A DNA stretch of 64,000 nucleotides from Girardinichthys multiradiatus (lineage: Eukaryota > Chordata > Actinopteri > Cyprinodontiformes > Goodeidae). Under the pieces are notes generated by a model, which had not been told where the DNA came from, made no database searches, and was given only the letters and a program-made list of their open reading frames with translations. The position numbers and the translations under genes are program-made. The DNA is taken from positions 8,377,814 to 8,441,813 of the forward strand of contig NC_061800.1 in the NCBI RefSeq assembly GCF_021462225.1, read 5' to 3'. Every line of letters starts with the position of its first letter. Position 1 is the stretch's first letter. This document shows, piece by piece, positions 34,868 to 44,861 of the stretch.

Positions 34868-34915
34868 AGCAACATACACACACACACACACGCCCTCTTT
34901 CTCACACACACACAT
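34868..34915. repeat. CA microsatellite in the presumed 5' UTR
   Basis: Two CA-rich runs are split by GCCCTCTTT, about 80-115 bp upstream of the start codon at 34985. Confidence 0.9.
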
Positions 34916-34984
34916 CCAGCGTAGCCACCGGGAAAGCTCGAAGAGGACTGCGACTGCTCGGCTGTTACCGCTTTTCTTTTTGTC

Positions 34985-35018
34985 ATGGGAAATAAAAACA
35001 AGAACTCCTCTCAGGCAG
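34985..35018 (+). CDS. Probable first coding exon, unrecognised gene
   Basis: ATG at 34985 has a G at -3 and a G at +4 and opens MGNKNKNSSQA. After 34 nt, at phase 1, the frame meets CAG|GTAAGA, a near-perfect splice donor (35019). It lies in the CpG-rich patch, which supports a true transcription start. A glycine at residue 2 with basic residues following could allow N-myristoylation, though the usual small residue at position 6 is a lysine. I do not recognise the gene. The partner exons would lie to the right; candidates are at 54164, 56628, 63857 and 63921. Confidence 0.5.
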
Positions 35019-36753
35019 GTAAGATTTCCGCTTTTGGAATTCCTCATCTTCCTCTATATTTGTTGGAAAGGCTTTCTTTTCCACGGAGAGGAGAATGTTA
35101 CTCTACCTGGGAGCGACTGTAACTTTTCACTGTGGGAAAGGCAGCGCAAGTAGAGCGTGTTTCTCGGCTGCGTGGGGAAAAAACGACAGTGAACCGAAAT
35201 CTGTTGGACATTTTTTTAGTCTTCTCAACTCCTCACTGTACTCACAGTGTCACACTGAAGCTTTATACGGCTTATTTTTACGTCCGTCTGTCTCTGAGTT
35301 GAACCGCTGTAGCCTCTCCGAATGTTGACTGGATCCCAGCCGCTGTAAAACTACAATAACGGTCTTGTTTTGCTCGAAAGCGGCGGCTCATGTGTCGCGT
35401 TTAGTCGCTTTTAATCCATCCTTAAATTCAAACCCGCTTGTAAAGCGACTTAAGCCCCGTTTAGCTGTAATAAACGTCAGTAGAGGTGTCACAGCCTGAT
35501 GGTCTCTATATGCTAATGGTCTGTCCTTAGCTCAAGTAGGGCTGTGGAGGGTTGCCATGACATCCAGAGAAACATAAGACCAATTTTAAGTGACGATTTG
35601 ACGTCATCACCATCTTCCTCATCGTCCATATCTGCAACCTGCTCAGTTTTTAGAACCCAGATTTACACAGACCCCCAAAAGCCCCCAGCCCTATTCTATA
35701 TCCTCACAGGCTTTAGTTTAATATTTCAAGTTTCTTAAAGCTATTTTAGTTTTTCACTCTATCACTAAATAATTTATGTAAAGTCAACGTTTACCTCTGT
35801 GCAAAATTGTACAAAACTTTAGTCAGTTTGTTTTGTGCATGAGGAACAAAATCCCTCCATACATAACAAATTCAGTGGCTGTAAGGTAAAAAAACCAAAC
35901 TTTTCAGTAATTCTGTTATCTTTCGTAGTCATTTGATGTGAGATGTAATGAGATCTTGCTTTATTATTATTTTAACTAGTCATTTTTACTGACATGCTTA
36001 TGTAAACAAACAGCATAGAGTCTCCCTTTGTGCCTTCCTACCTAATATTCATTCAGAGCATGACAGGACGGATTGCCTACCTCTGCATATACGCATGTAT
36101 GTTTGTATGTATGCTTGTGAGTATGTTTGTCGGCGTAAGTTGGTCTTGTGGCACATCTCTGAGCTAAAACCAGAATCAACTCTAGAAGAGGAGGGCTACT
36201 GCTTCGGCACCAGAAGATGTGACAGATACTCATTGGTTAGTGTATATTCACACTATGATTTTCACACTATGTTCCCAAAAAGCTTGGCAGCACAACATTT
36301 TGGCTAGTTTGCAACATGTAAACAAGCAATATAAGGAATACATTTTTTGTGGTTGGTATTGAAAAAATCTACATACATCTCAGTGTACTAGCTTTAGTTC
36401 TCTCGCAACCTCAGTGTCCCTACAAGGTAAGGATAGGATAACCGTTTTCACCTTTCGGCTGAAAATGCAATTATAAATCCATTTTTCACATACTTATCTT
36501 TGTTCAAACTCAAGCAAGTTTCAGATATTTGTTCATCTTATTTGCTCCTATTTATTCATCTTTGTTTTGTGGTGAAAATAATAATTTGGAGAAGCCCTTT
36601 AAAGCTCATTCAAATGCTCATTATCTTGATGAGAGCATCTGGATAGTGCTTTAGCCTAGCACTTTACAAAACAGATTTCACTTGATTTATAATCATTGAC
36701 AGATGTAAAAAATATATTTTTAAAAATATAAAATAAATTTTGAAACTACACTG
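35019..36753 (+). other. Presumed start of a long first intron
   Basis: It begins with the donor GTAAGA. CpG-rich to about 35450, then AT-rich. A perfect CRE palindrome lies at 35599-35606. Short open frames (for example 35095-35328, 35544-35738) lack domains. Confidence 0.4.
35599..35606. promoter_or_regulatory. Perfect cAMP-response element palindrome
   Basis: TGACGTCA, the consensus CREB/ATF site, lies about 600 bp downstream of the presumed start codon and close to the CpG-rich region. Chance occurrence is possible for an 8-mer. Confidence 0.4.
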
Positions 36754-37060
36754 TGGCGCAGTTGGTAGCACTGTTGCCTTGCAGCAAGAAGATCCTGGGT
36801 TTGATTCCCAGCCGGGGTCTTTCTGGGTACTCCGGCTTTCTTCCACAGTCCAAAGACATGCCTGTTAGGTTAATTGGTCTCTCTAAATTGCCCTTAGGTG
36901 TATGAATGAGTGTGTGCATGGTTGTTTGTGTGTTGCCCTGCAATGGACTGGCAACCTGTCCAGGGTGTACCCTGCCTCTCGCCCGTAGACTGCTGGAGAT
37001 GGGCACCAGCTTCCCCGCGACCCACCATGGAATAAGCGGTAGAAAATGACTGACTGACTA
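36754..37060 (+). mobile_element. tRNA-derived SINE, near full length
   Basis: An RNA polymerase III A box (TGGCGCAGTTGG, 36754) and B box (GGTTTGATTCC, 36798) mark the tRNA-like head. The body has GGTACTCCGGCTTTCTTCCA, AGGTTAATTGGTCTCTC and GGACTGGCAACCTGTCCAGG. The 3' end is AAGCGGTAGAAAATGACTGA with a GACT run. It inserts in the presumed first intron. Three other copies or pieces lie at 23535, 25843 and 41800. Confidence 0.85.
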
Positions 37061-38324
37061 AAAGAAATTTCAAAACATTACAGAGTTGCTGCAAAAATGT
37101 TGTAAAACTTTCAACGTCCTTCAGCTACAAGAAACGATCAGCTCACCATGTTGAAAATACTCCAGAACTGCTGCTTTTCTCGCCCACCAGACAGACAGAC
37201 AGAAGTACCTTTCTTTAACCAAACATTAAAGCCAATGATACGTTTACGCATAACAGTTGTCTGCTGTTCGTTGTGTTAGTGCTTTATCCTACATTACAAA
37301 CACATTACCCTGACACTAGGGGGCAGTCTCAAAATGTTTTGAATGGCCTACGATGTGGACTACCTTTGCTTGTTTTGGTTTTGTTGTTGGTGCTTTACTG
37401 TGCAATGATGAAGAAAAAGGAAACAGTGGATATTGGTGCTTGTCGTTTTTCCAGCTCAATTTAACTTCCAGCTAGCATTAGCCTAATGTAAAGCCTCATA
37501 TTTGAACAGACCTGTGTTACTAGCTTTTTCCAGCACTTCTCTTTATGGAGAAAAACTGATGCCTTCCGATATACAAATGGAACTAGTTTAGTTCCTCTGC
37601 TACTTAAAAAAACTTTCAAAAACGAATAAATACATCATCCCCTTGTTTTTAGCTGTTGTTACGTTGATGGAAATGTGGTTGATAAATGTCTCTGTAACTT
37701 CCTGTTGTGGAGGTCTTAAAACAGTGCTACCTATTCAGGCTAGAATGGAATAGAATATCTAGAATGGAAACCATTCTTTAACTTGTCATGTCATCTGACT
37801 ATTAGTGACCTGAAGTTGTTTTGTTGGGGCAATTTGGAATTAGGACTGTACATACTAGTAGGTAATATATAAATCATTTAGAAAGACAGTAAAAAATATA
37901 GGTGGAAACAGCTTAACTACAGAGGAGACCTGACCGAGCAGCTAATGTTAAGCTGAACTGATACGTGTTGATATTCATTCATGGTGACATGCCTGTCAGT
38001 GCGCAATTCTGTGAGCCAAACACGTTCTAATGCTTACATGTGGTGAGTACACATCACTATATAAATGTGTTGCTCTATTTGCTGCCTGTGTGACCACACC
38101 TGTTGTGTGATTGGCTTTGGGTTGAGCAGCCTCTTTCATTTTTGCTGAGAGTCGTTATGTTTCTGCAGGCACTTTTCATTTCAGCTTGAAGTGTTTTGAT
38201 TACAGTGCAATATTTATTTTTGAATGATCGTCAAATAGAATGAACTCAGCAAAATCAACAGTGTTAAACTGATGGTGACTCCTGTCTCTCCTGTCTCTGC
38301 TCTGAGCCCACCGCTTGGGCTTTT
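37061..38324. other. Intron-like sequence, nothing recognised
   Basis: No exon or repeat could be supported. Confidence 0.4.
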
Positions 38325-38706
38325 TCACATTTTGTCATGTTACAACCACAAACTTCATGTATTTTATTGGGATATTATGAAAGGCAAACACAGAGTGGGT
38401 AATAATTATGAAGTGGAAGGAGAATGATACAATGATACATGTCCGTAAGTGTGTCATGCATCTGTATTAACACCCCCCCCCCCCCCCCCACCGCCCCTTC
38501 CAACTCAGTCCTTTGTAAAGCCACAAGTCACTGCAATTTCTATGGCAGTTGCAAGTCTTTCGGATATATCTCTATTCTATATCTCTACCAGGTTGATACA
38601 TTTAGAGACTGAAAATGCTCTCCCTTCTTCTTTGTAAAATAGCTAAAGCTCAGTCCGTCTCCTTTGATACCTTTTGAACACCAGATTCTCAGTTGGATGT
38701 AAATCA
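38325..38706 (-). mobile_element. Tc1-like relic of family F2, first piece
   Basis: TTTTTCACATTTTGTCATGT, then ACAACCACAAACTTCATGTA and TTTTATTGGGATATTATG match the F2 terminal repeat. CCTTTGTAAAGCCAC and CAGTTGGATGTAAATCAGGG match the transposase C-terminal region in reverse. It is interrupted at about 38707 and resumes at 39031. Confidence 0.8.
38473..38489. repeat. Poly(C) tract of 17
   Basis: Seventeen consecutive C inside the Tc1 relic. It is probably an expanded short C run and prone to length error in assembly. Confidence 0.95.
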
Positions 38707-39030
38707 GGGTCCGTATTCACAAAGAATCCTAAGACTAAAAGTAGCTCCTAGTGATGTCACTCTAAGAAAAATCTCAGAGTTTCTCAATTTTTCTTAGACT
38801 ATTTGGTTAGATAAGATTCATGAAGCATCTTAGGCCTTAAGAGAGCTTCTAAGGTGAGAATATGTTAAAAGTAGTGAGGAGAACCTTTAGTGAGCCTAAG
38901 AGTGTCTTTAGCAGAGAAGATTGTGGAAAGACAGAGAGAAAGGAGAGATATGTTTTTCCTTGTGTACAGCGTTTTAAGTGCCTTGTTGCTGAAAAGCACT
39001 ATATAAATAAACTTGACTTGACTTGACTAT
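38707..39030 (+). mobile_element. Insertion in the F2 relic: Harbinger-like head with an L2-type tail
   Basis: It begins GTCCGTATTCACAAAGAATC with AAAGTAGCTCCTAGTGATGT, which resembles termini of teleost Harbinger-like MITEs. It ends AAAAGCACTATATAAATAAA followed by a CTTGA run, which is an L2/SINE-type tail. Either a MITE fragment and a LINE tail lie side by side, or this is a chimeric SINE. Its edges are set by where the Tc1 text stops and restarts. Confidence 0.55.
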
Positions 39031-39290
39031 AGCTCTGGTTGCATGTTAAGAGAAGGTTACCCACAGCCCCAGTTCAAGCCTTCTGCAGCCTCTAACATGT
39101 TTTCTTCCTGCTTTGCCCTGAAATTAGCTCCAGACATCTTACTATCAGCTTTGACCAGCCTCCCCCTCCCTGCTGAAGAAAAGCAACCCACATGATGATG
39201 GTGCCACCGCCAGGGTTTACAGAAGTATCGGAGTAATATTACATGAAAACAATTGTACGCCGCACTTTTCAGATTTGTATCAGTAATAAG
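39031..39290 (-). mobile_element. Tc1-like relic of family F2, second piece
   Basis: It resumes with ATAGCTCTGGTTGCATGTTA, the expected next segment of F2, then CAGTTCAAGCCTTCTGCAGC, CTGCTGAAGAAAAGCAACCC and GTACGCCGCACTTTTCAGAT. On the minus strand this gives GCFSSAGRG-like and AKQEENMLE-like pieces. A deletion joins the middle to a terminal segment near 39235. Confidence 0.75.
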
Positions 39291-39639
39291 TTGTGTTTGC
39301 TCCGTAAAAGTATTTTGTGACACACTGTAAGTGGGATCACGTGGGATCAGGTATTTCACAAACATGTTAAGAATCATTGAAAGTTTATTATAAAAGACTT
39401 CATCATATAATACAAAAAATATCCTTCTGCACATATTACAAGCATCTCTAGTAATAAATGAAAGAATCCGTTTCTTATACTGCCAACTAAGTTGCTTGAG
39501 ATCAGTTTTTGTGGGGATTATGTTGTATCTGTTCAGACGTTGTTGCTTGTATTGGTGGTTCTGTCTAAGCCCAGTCTCTGCTCCTGTCAGCAGACATTTC
39601 CAGGAACCTCTCAATGAGCTCCCCAACAACATTTCCACT

Positions 39640-40250
39640 CTTGATTGCAATGTAAATTTGAGCAGTGCACGTCGCTGCCAGGACTGAACTGCAACCGCTG
39701 GCTTGTGAGAATCTGTTTGTCTAGAACAGGACATTTTATCACCCTTCTCTCATCGAAGGTCCGATCTTGTGTTTTAGCTGGGCTTGAATGGACGTCTTTG
39801 TGTGAATGTGAGCATGTGATTCCAGATAAAGCGGCCTCCTCCCCTCCAGGGATGAACACGCGTGTCACCTGGTTCTAACTGATTACAGCACGAGTCACGA
39901 CAGCGAGGGCACAGCCGGTGTCGGCATCAGACAGGCAGCTGGTGGCTGCCACCCATCCCTCCAAACACCCTCAGCCCAGGGTCATCGTCCCCGGCACATT
40001 AATAATAAGAGTGAGTCATCATGGAGCGCTGTCTTTCCCCCTACCCGCCTCCACCAGTCGTTCATGCTATAGACATCAGTTGACTGTTCACTGCTGGTGC
40101 TACCTGCTGTTAGGAAGGAAACATCAGTTTGATTTGCATCTCCCTGTCAGAAATGTGGGTTTATTTTTAGCATGGTGCCTTTTGGCTACAGGATTTCATT
40201 GAACAGAGTGTGCAGAGTTTTTGGTCCACCCTCACCTAAAAGAGAAGAGC
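39640..40250 (+). promoter_or_regulatory. Candidate intronic regulatory block
   Basis: This is a stretch of about 600 bp, less AT-rich than its surroundings, free of recognised repeats and inside the presumed first intron. It has an AP-1 site (TGAGTCA, 40012-40018) and an octamer (ATTTGCAT, 40132-40139). It could be a conserved non-coding enhancer; conservation cannot be tested here. Confidence 0.25.
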
Positions 40251-41079
40251 ACTGATAAAGAAAGGGAGTTGAAAAGAGATCTCTTGGCTGTTTTGATCTG
40301 CACAGTTCTAAGAGCTATCTGAAAGCTGATGAAACAGAGCAAAGAATGAAATACTTTCACGGATTATTGCTTTGGCAACATTTCAACCACAGATAGGAAC
40401 AATGAAATGACATAAGGGGTAAATAGAAAACGGGTAGATGGTGTTGTATCTTTTTATGTGTGTGTGTGTGTGTGTGTGCAGGGGGGAGGGCTATTGACCT
40501 ACAGTGGCTACCTGAAACATGTCCGCAGGTGGTGGTTTTCCATTTACGCTCCCAATTAACATTTACTGAAAAAGATGCCTGAAATTGTTGTCAGTTTGAA
40601 TGAGATGTACCTAGAGAGCAGCTTGTGAATAGAATTAGTCTTTTTTAGCTTTCAACAGATTTTCTTCCAAGATTTCCCTGATTTTAGCTGCACTAAACAT
40701 GTTAAAAAGTCATAAAACGTCTTGAGCTTAATAATCTTAATTTTAGGCCTCACGAAATCTTACGTACACCAAACAGATCTCAAGTGGTATTTATTAATTA
40801 AGTCTTAAATCTGTGTTCATTTAAAAGTGTATATTTAACAAGTCTCAGCTTATAAACAGTGATTTTAATAGTGCGCTAGTAACTGTTATGAAATCAGGCA
40901 GCTTAGGTGTAATTCTCCTAACATATGACTAAGACGACAGTCGGTCACAGTAGACAATGTTTTATTGAACTTGCTTAAATCAACAAATGTAAATAGAAGT
41001 TAATGACGTAATTCATTAAGTTATTTTTTATAATTGATTTAGGCTGTAAATTTGGACTGTAGATGTTTTGAAAAGTCTT
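40251..41079. other. Intron-like sequence, nothing recognised
   Basis: AT-rich apart from a TG repeat at 40457-40478 followed by a short G-rich run. Confidence 0.4.
40457..40478. repeat. (TG)11 microsatellite
   Basis: Eleven perfect TG units followed by a G-rich GGGGGGAGGG run. Confidence 0.95.
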
Positions 41080-41490
41080 TTTAAAACTTGCAGAATCTCT
41101 GACTTGGCTCTATCCGTCTTCCCATCCCAGTCTCCCTGTCCCTGGTGCATCTCCACAGCATGGTGTCTCCACCACCATGTTTCACAGTGTGTATTTAAGT
41201 GACTCCTAAAGTGGCATGTATTTAAATGCCACTGGATTTTATTCATGGGTCAGGGTTATCAGAGTAGGTGGGCTAAAAATAAGTTCATGCTAGATTTAGC
41301 AGATAATGTATAAAACATTTTAAAACCATGTATCATTTTTTCTTCCATTTCAATATTATTCTGTACTTTGTTTTTCTCTTAGATGAAATCGCAATAAAGT
41401 ACGGTCTTGTACGGTTGAAGCTTGTGGTTGCAATGTGACAAAAATGTGGAAAAGTTGAAGCAATAGGAATACTTTTGCCAGCTATTGTAT
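41080..41490 (-). mobile_element. Tc1-like relic of family F2
   Basis: GTCTCCCTGTCCCTGG and CTCCACCACCATGTTTCACA match the F2 transposase in reverse. AACCATGTATCATTTTTTCT and GCTTGTGGTTGCAATGTGAC, then GTGGAAAAGTTGAAGC and ATACTTTTGCC, match the F2 terminal repeat. The two parts are joined by an internal deletion, leaving a MITE-like remnant. Confidence 0.7.
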
Positions 41491-41799
41491 GAAAAATCAC
41501 TTTTGAAAACAAACAACCCCTGGGATGTTTTGTTGTAATACAACTAGAGGAAGTGGCGTGCTTGTTGGGAATTGTTTTTGGTGTATTTCATTTTTTTCTG
41601 TATTCAAAATTTATGTTATACAAGATTGCTAGGATTGGCTTAGAATATAGTGTGTTTGTCTTCTAGCATTTGTTACAGTGTAAGGCCCATTTTTCCAAAA
41701 TATACTACGATGTCAGAACCAAAATATGATAACTTCCACCTTCAGGAGACAGACCGAGCTCTTGGTGAACGAACAATTAACTAGATGTTTCCAAACAGC
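41491..41799. other. Intron-like sequence, nothing recognised
   Basis: No supported feature. Confidence 0.4.
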
Positions 41800-42150
41800 A
41801 TATCTCAAACCAGGCCTTATATCATGGTGGTATCACAGCAGAGTAATTATTTTCTTGGGGGTTTAAATGCCAGCCAATTTTGCATGTTCTTCTCCATGCA
41901 AGTTTAGGCTTTCTCCATGTATTCCAGTTTCCTCCCACAGTTGAACAAAATGTGGGTTACGGAAATTCAAGATTAAATAAAACTTTCAGAGTAAATGATT
42001 GTTTGTCTTCTATATGTTTGTTAGTCTTGAGATGGAAAAGTGACCTAACCAGGAAGTAGCTTGCCCATTGAATGGTAGAGATAAGCCCCAGCCCCCAGCT
42101 CCAACCCTGCCAAGGATTAGGTGCTATCGATGGATGGAGTTGCATTGTTT
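41800..42150 (+). mobile_element. tRNA-derived SINE, old diverged copy
   Basis: The order resembles 36754-37060: TTTTGCATGTTCTTCTCC ... CTCCATGTATTCCAGTTTCC ... CCCATTGAATGGTAGAGATA, then AAGCCCCAGCCC, then a GGATTAGGTGCTATCGATGG tail with a GATGGATGGA motif. The A and B boxes have decayed. Confidence 0.5.
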
Positions 42151-44760
42151 TGGGGGAGGGGTGACCAGAGGAGGATGTCTGAAAGCAATGGTCTTCCATA
42201 TTTGCTAAAAATATACCTGAACATTTTGCGACTAGTGACGAGCCGGGTAGAAACTCAGCATTCTCATTTTTTTCTCAGTCAGTGAATGTACCATGCCAAA
42301 GTGCCACAGGGGCACTTTAGCTACAACAACTTTCAGTGTGGAAGTTGTTACTGTGTGAATAATACTAAAGATTAGCTTTTGATATTATCAGTGAGGGGTT
42401 ATTAAGGTCAGAAGAAGAACCAAAACTGTATAGTGAGGATTTTATACCAAACATGCCTGTTATTCTTTTAGACTGGTCATTTATCTCCCTTGCTAATTTT
42501 ACTCATTTGGTCATTTTATGCCAGACTTTTTCAGGGACCAATAGGAGCCATCTGCCACAGTACGTCAATTTGCACTTGCCTTAGGGAAGTTTTGTTGAAA
42601 TACAATAAAACTAATGGACTTGGAGTTGACTTCAGTAGATATTAGGAAGACTGAACTCATTTTATTAAATTGGGCTTTCAACCTTTGTCATTTTACATTC
42701 TGGATATGGAAATGCTGACAGTAAAACCCCCTGTTTACTTTAATAGCACTGGAAAAGGGCAACGTACAAGCCTTACCTTCCTTTCACACTCTTGGTGGTA
42801 AAGAAGAATCAAGCTTCACTCATCTATTGGTATCTTCTCTAATTAAGATACAAGCTTCATATCTTGTTACCTGCAGGGCTTCAGAGTGTGGAGTCATGCT
42901 CTGGAGGAGAGTACAGAAAGTGAAGTTTAGGCTGCTCTGTGTTGGGCTGGGGTATAGTTAAGGGTTGTGTTGCACGTGTCTTTGGTTGACTTTGTAGCTA
43001 TTGTCTTTGTGGTTGTGATGAGACTGACAACGCTAAAAGCAGTCTACTGAATTTCAGAGTGGCTGTTGAACCTGATCCCTAACCTGCTTTTTGTTGTCAC
43101 CAGAATGATTAAGTTTTCAGGGTTTTTATATTCTTAAGATCGCATTTGGGGATTTGCATTCCTCACATTCTTCTTTTTTTTTCCACAGCCAATTTCACCT
43201 TGTTGTGTTTATATTGCAGATTTAAAGGTTGAGTGATGGCTGCAGCACCACTGACAGAAGTTACGCAAAATAATTCTGCTTGAGATTGCAAAAAAGGCTA
43301 AAGAAGAAGAAGCTAAAGAAGTTGTAGCTAAATTCTTAAAATCAGCCAAAGAAAAATTGCCATGTTTAGTTCTGTGGGCTGAAGGTAATGGAACAATTGC
43401 ATGGCAGGAAAAAAAAACAAAAAAACGGTCATTTTAATATTTGCTTGTGTCCTTGTCAAGTGTTTTCAGTTTTCTGTTGTTACCTTACAGTGTTAAAAAA
43501 TTGCCAGTCATTATCTAATTCCTGTTTCCTTTTCCTGTTTTGAAGAACTTTCACCCTGAAGAGTAAGCTAATTAGTAGCAGTAGTTTTCCTGTTTATCAG
43601 AAACATTCAGCCGGTTCTTACTGTGTAGTTATGTGTTGTGTTGGAATGACTAAACGCTTTCCTCTAGATCTACCTTAGAATGTAACTGCAAAGAAAAACA
43701 ACCTATAACACCATGTCAGTATATTTCCATTGCTACTCCTTTCTCATGCTTTCTATATGTTTTATAGACAAATGTTGACAACAAAATTGATACACAGAGT
43801 GCTGTTTACTGAGTACGTGAAGCTCTAAGGCTTGTGTCTGGAAGACCTTGTCAAAAACTTGGTATTACTATAGTGAGCTTCCTTTGTTACATCAACTGTT
43901 CATTAAGCTGATTGTAAGCTGATTTTTCCCCTACAGACATGGAAGCTTATCATTACTATGGCAACTAGTCTTTGGTTATTAAAGAAGTTGGAACATGCTT
44001 AGGAGTTTTCAGTAATATAGGGGTCTGAGGGAGAAACAGGGAAACCTTTGACACAGGTTTTCTATGTTAAATTTATGTATCCACCTTCCTAGGTCACTAT
44101 GATACATTACTGTTAGTAACTTCTAGACCGGCAGTTTTACGTGTAAACACACCAGCAGAGCAAACACAGGTAAAAGCATGAACTTTATCTTAAATGGGGT
44201 GAATAATTGATCTTAAATGTCATATCAGTACCTTCTTCTTTCAAAGACTGGGGGATGACTTAAAGATCATAGACAAATGTAAATACTTATTTCTGAAAAC
44301 TAAAATCATACCTGATCTGCTTTCAGCAAAAGAATTGAATTCTTTTCAGAAGCTTATTGTGTTTATTTATGCAGCAATAGTTCCCAACAAATGTAGCCCA
44401 AGCAGTGGGAAGGAATTTTCCTCACCCCCGGGCTTTGAATGTAATGTAGATACTTCAGCCACATTTATTTTCATTCTTCGTCCACGGGTAATCAGCTGAG
44501 GCCACAGCTTAAGCTTCGTCTCATTAAAAGGAGTAGGATAGTCAGTGCAACATGTAGGCATGTGCAGGCGTGTCCGAGCTTTGAAAGGGCATGGGTGTGT
44601 AATTATTATAGCAGAAAAAAAGGAGTTTAATTAAACTGGTAACTGCCAAATCAAACTGCTTTGCCATTGCTGTGGCTATCAAACCGCAAGTTGCTAGCAT
44701 AATCAATCCTCCGCCAGCACCACCAATAATACCTTGGACATTGGATGAGATTGTCAGATT
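42151..44760. other. Intron-like sequence, nothing recognised
   Basis: I read this stretch without finding a domain, RNA gene or repeat I can name. A lysine-rich segment near 43280-43370 reads as a frame with several stops and was not accepted as an exon. Confidence 0.4.
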
Positions 44761-44837
44761 ATTGTTCTGTTATGGTTTTTGTTAATTGCCTGACCCATAT
44801 GCACAACACTTTAAAGAGACCGGAAAGAGTTTAAAAG
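44761..44837 (-). mobile_element. LTR-like repeat family A, copy 2, part split off by the RTE LINE
   Basis: GTTATGGTTTTTGTTAATTG then TGACCCATATGCACAACAC and AGAGTTTAAAAG. The sequence continues at 47744 (GTTTATTAAAATAAATAAA) once the LINE and one target copy are removed, restoring the layout seen at 5686-5760. Confidence 0.5.
44826..44837. repeat. Target-site duplication, left copy, of the RTE LINE
   Basis: AGAGTTTAAAAG, repeated perfectly at 47732-47743. It sits directly against the LINE's 3' tail. Confidence 0.95.
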
Positions 44838-44861
44838 TCTTCATCTTTGTCGTCTTCCGCT

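Larger units (their letters stand above)
34770..35450 (+). promoter_or_regulatory. CpG-richer promoter-like region around a first coding exon
   Basis: This patch is visibly richer in G, C and CpG than the surrounding tens of kilobases. It holds TGACATCA (CRE-like) motifs near 34780 and 34832, GGCCCCTCCCTGCCCC near 34816 (GC-box/Sp1-like) and the start codon at 34985. CpG density remains high downstream to about 35430 (GCGGCGGCTCATGTGTCGCG). No TATA box at a fitting distance was seen, as usual for CpG-type vertebrate promoters. The transcription start cannot be fixed from sequence. Confidence 0.5.

Noticed and set aside
36754..36830. tRNA gene-like A and B boxes
   Set aside because: They belong to a SINE head; no acceptor stem or anticodon arm can be folded, and SINE body and tail follow directly. 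The same holds for 50715.
39057..39734. 225-codon minus-strand open frame
   Set aside because: Its C-terminal third is decayed Tc1 transposase text and its N-terminal part is unrelated AT-rich sequence. It crosses a transposon boundary, so a real gene is unlikely.
43240..43390. Lysine-rich stretch after a splice-acceptor-like site near 43205
   Set aside because: Every frame has early stops (MAAAPLTEV ends after 15 codons) and there is no good donor.
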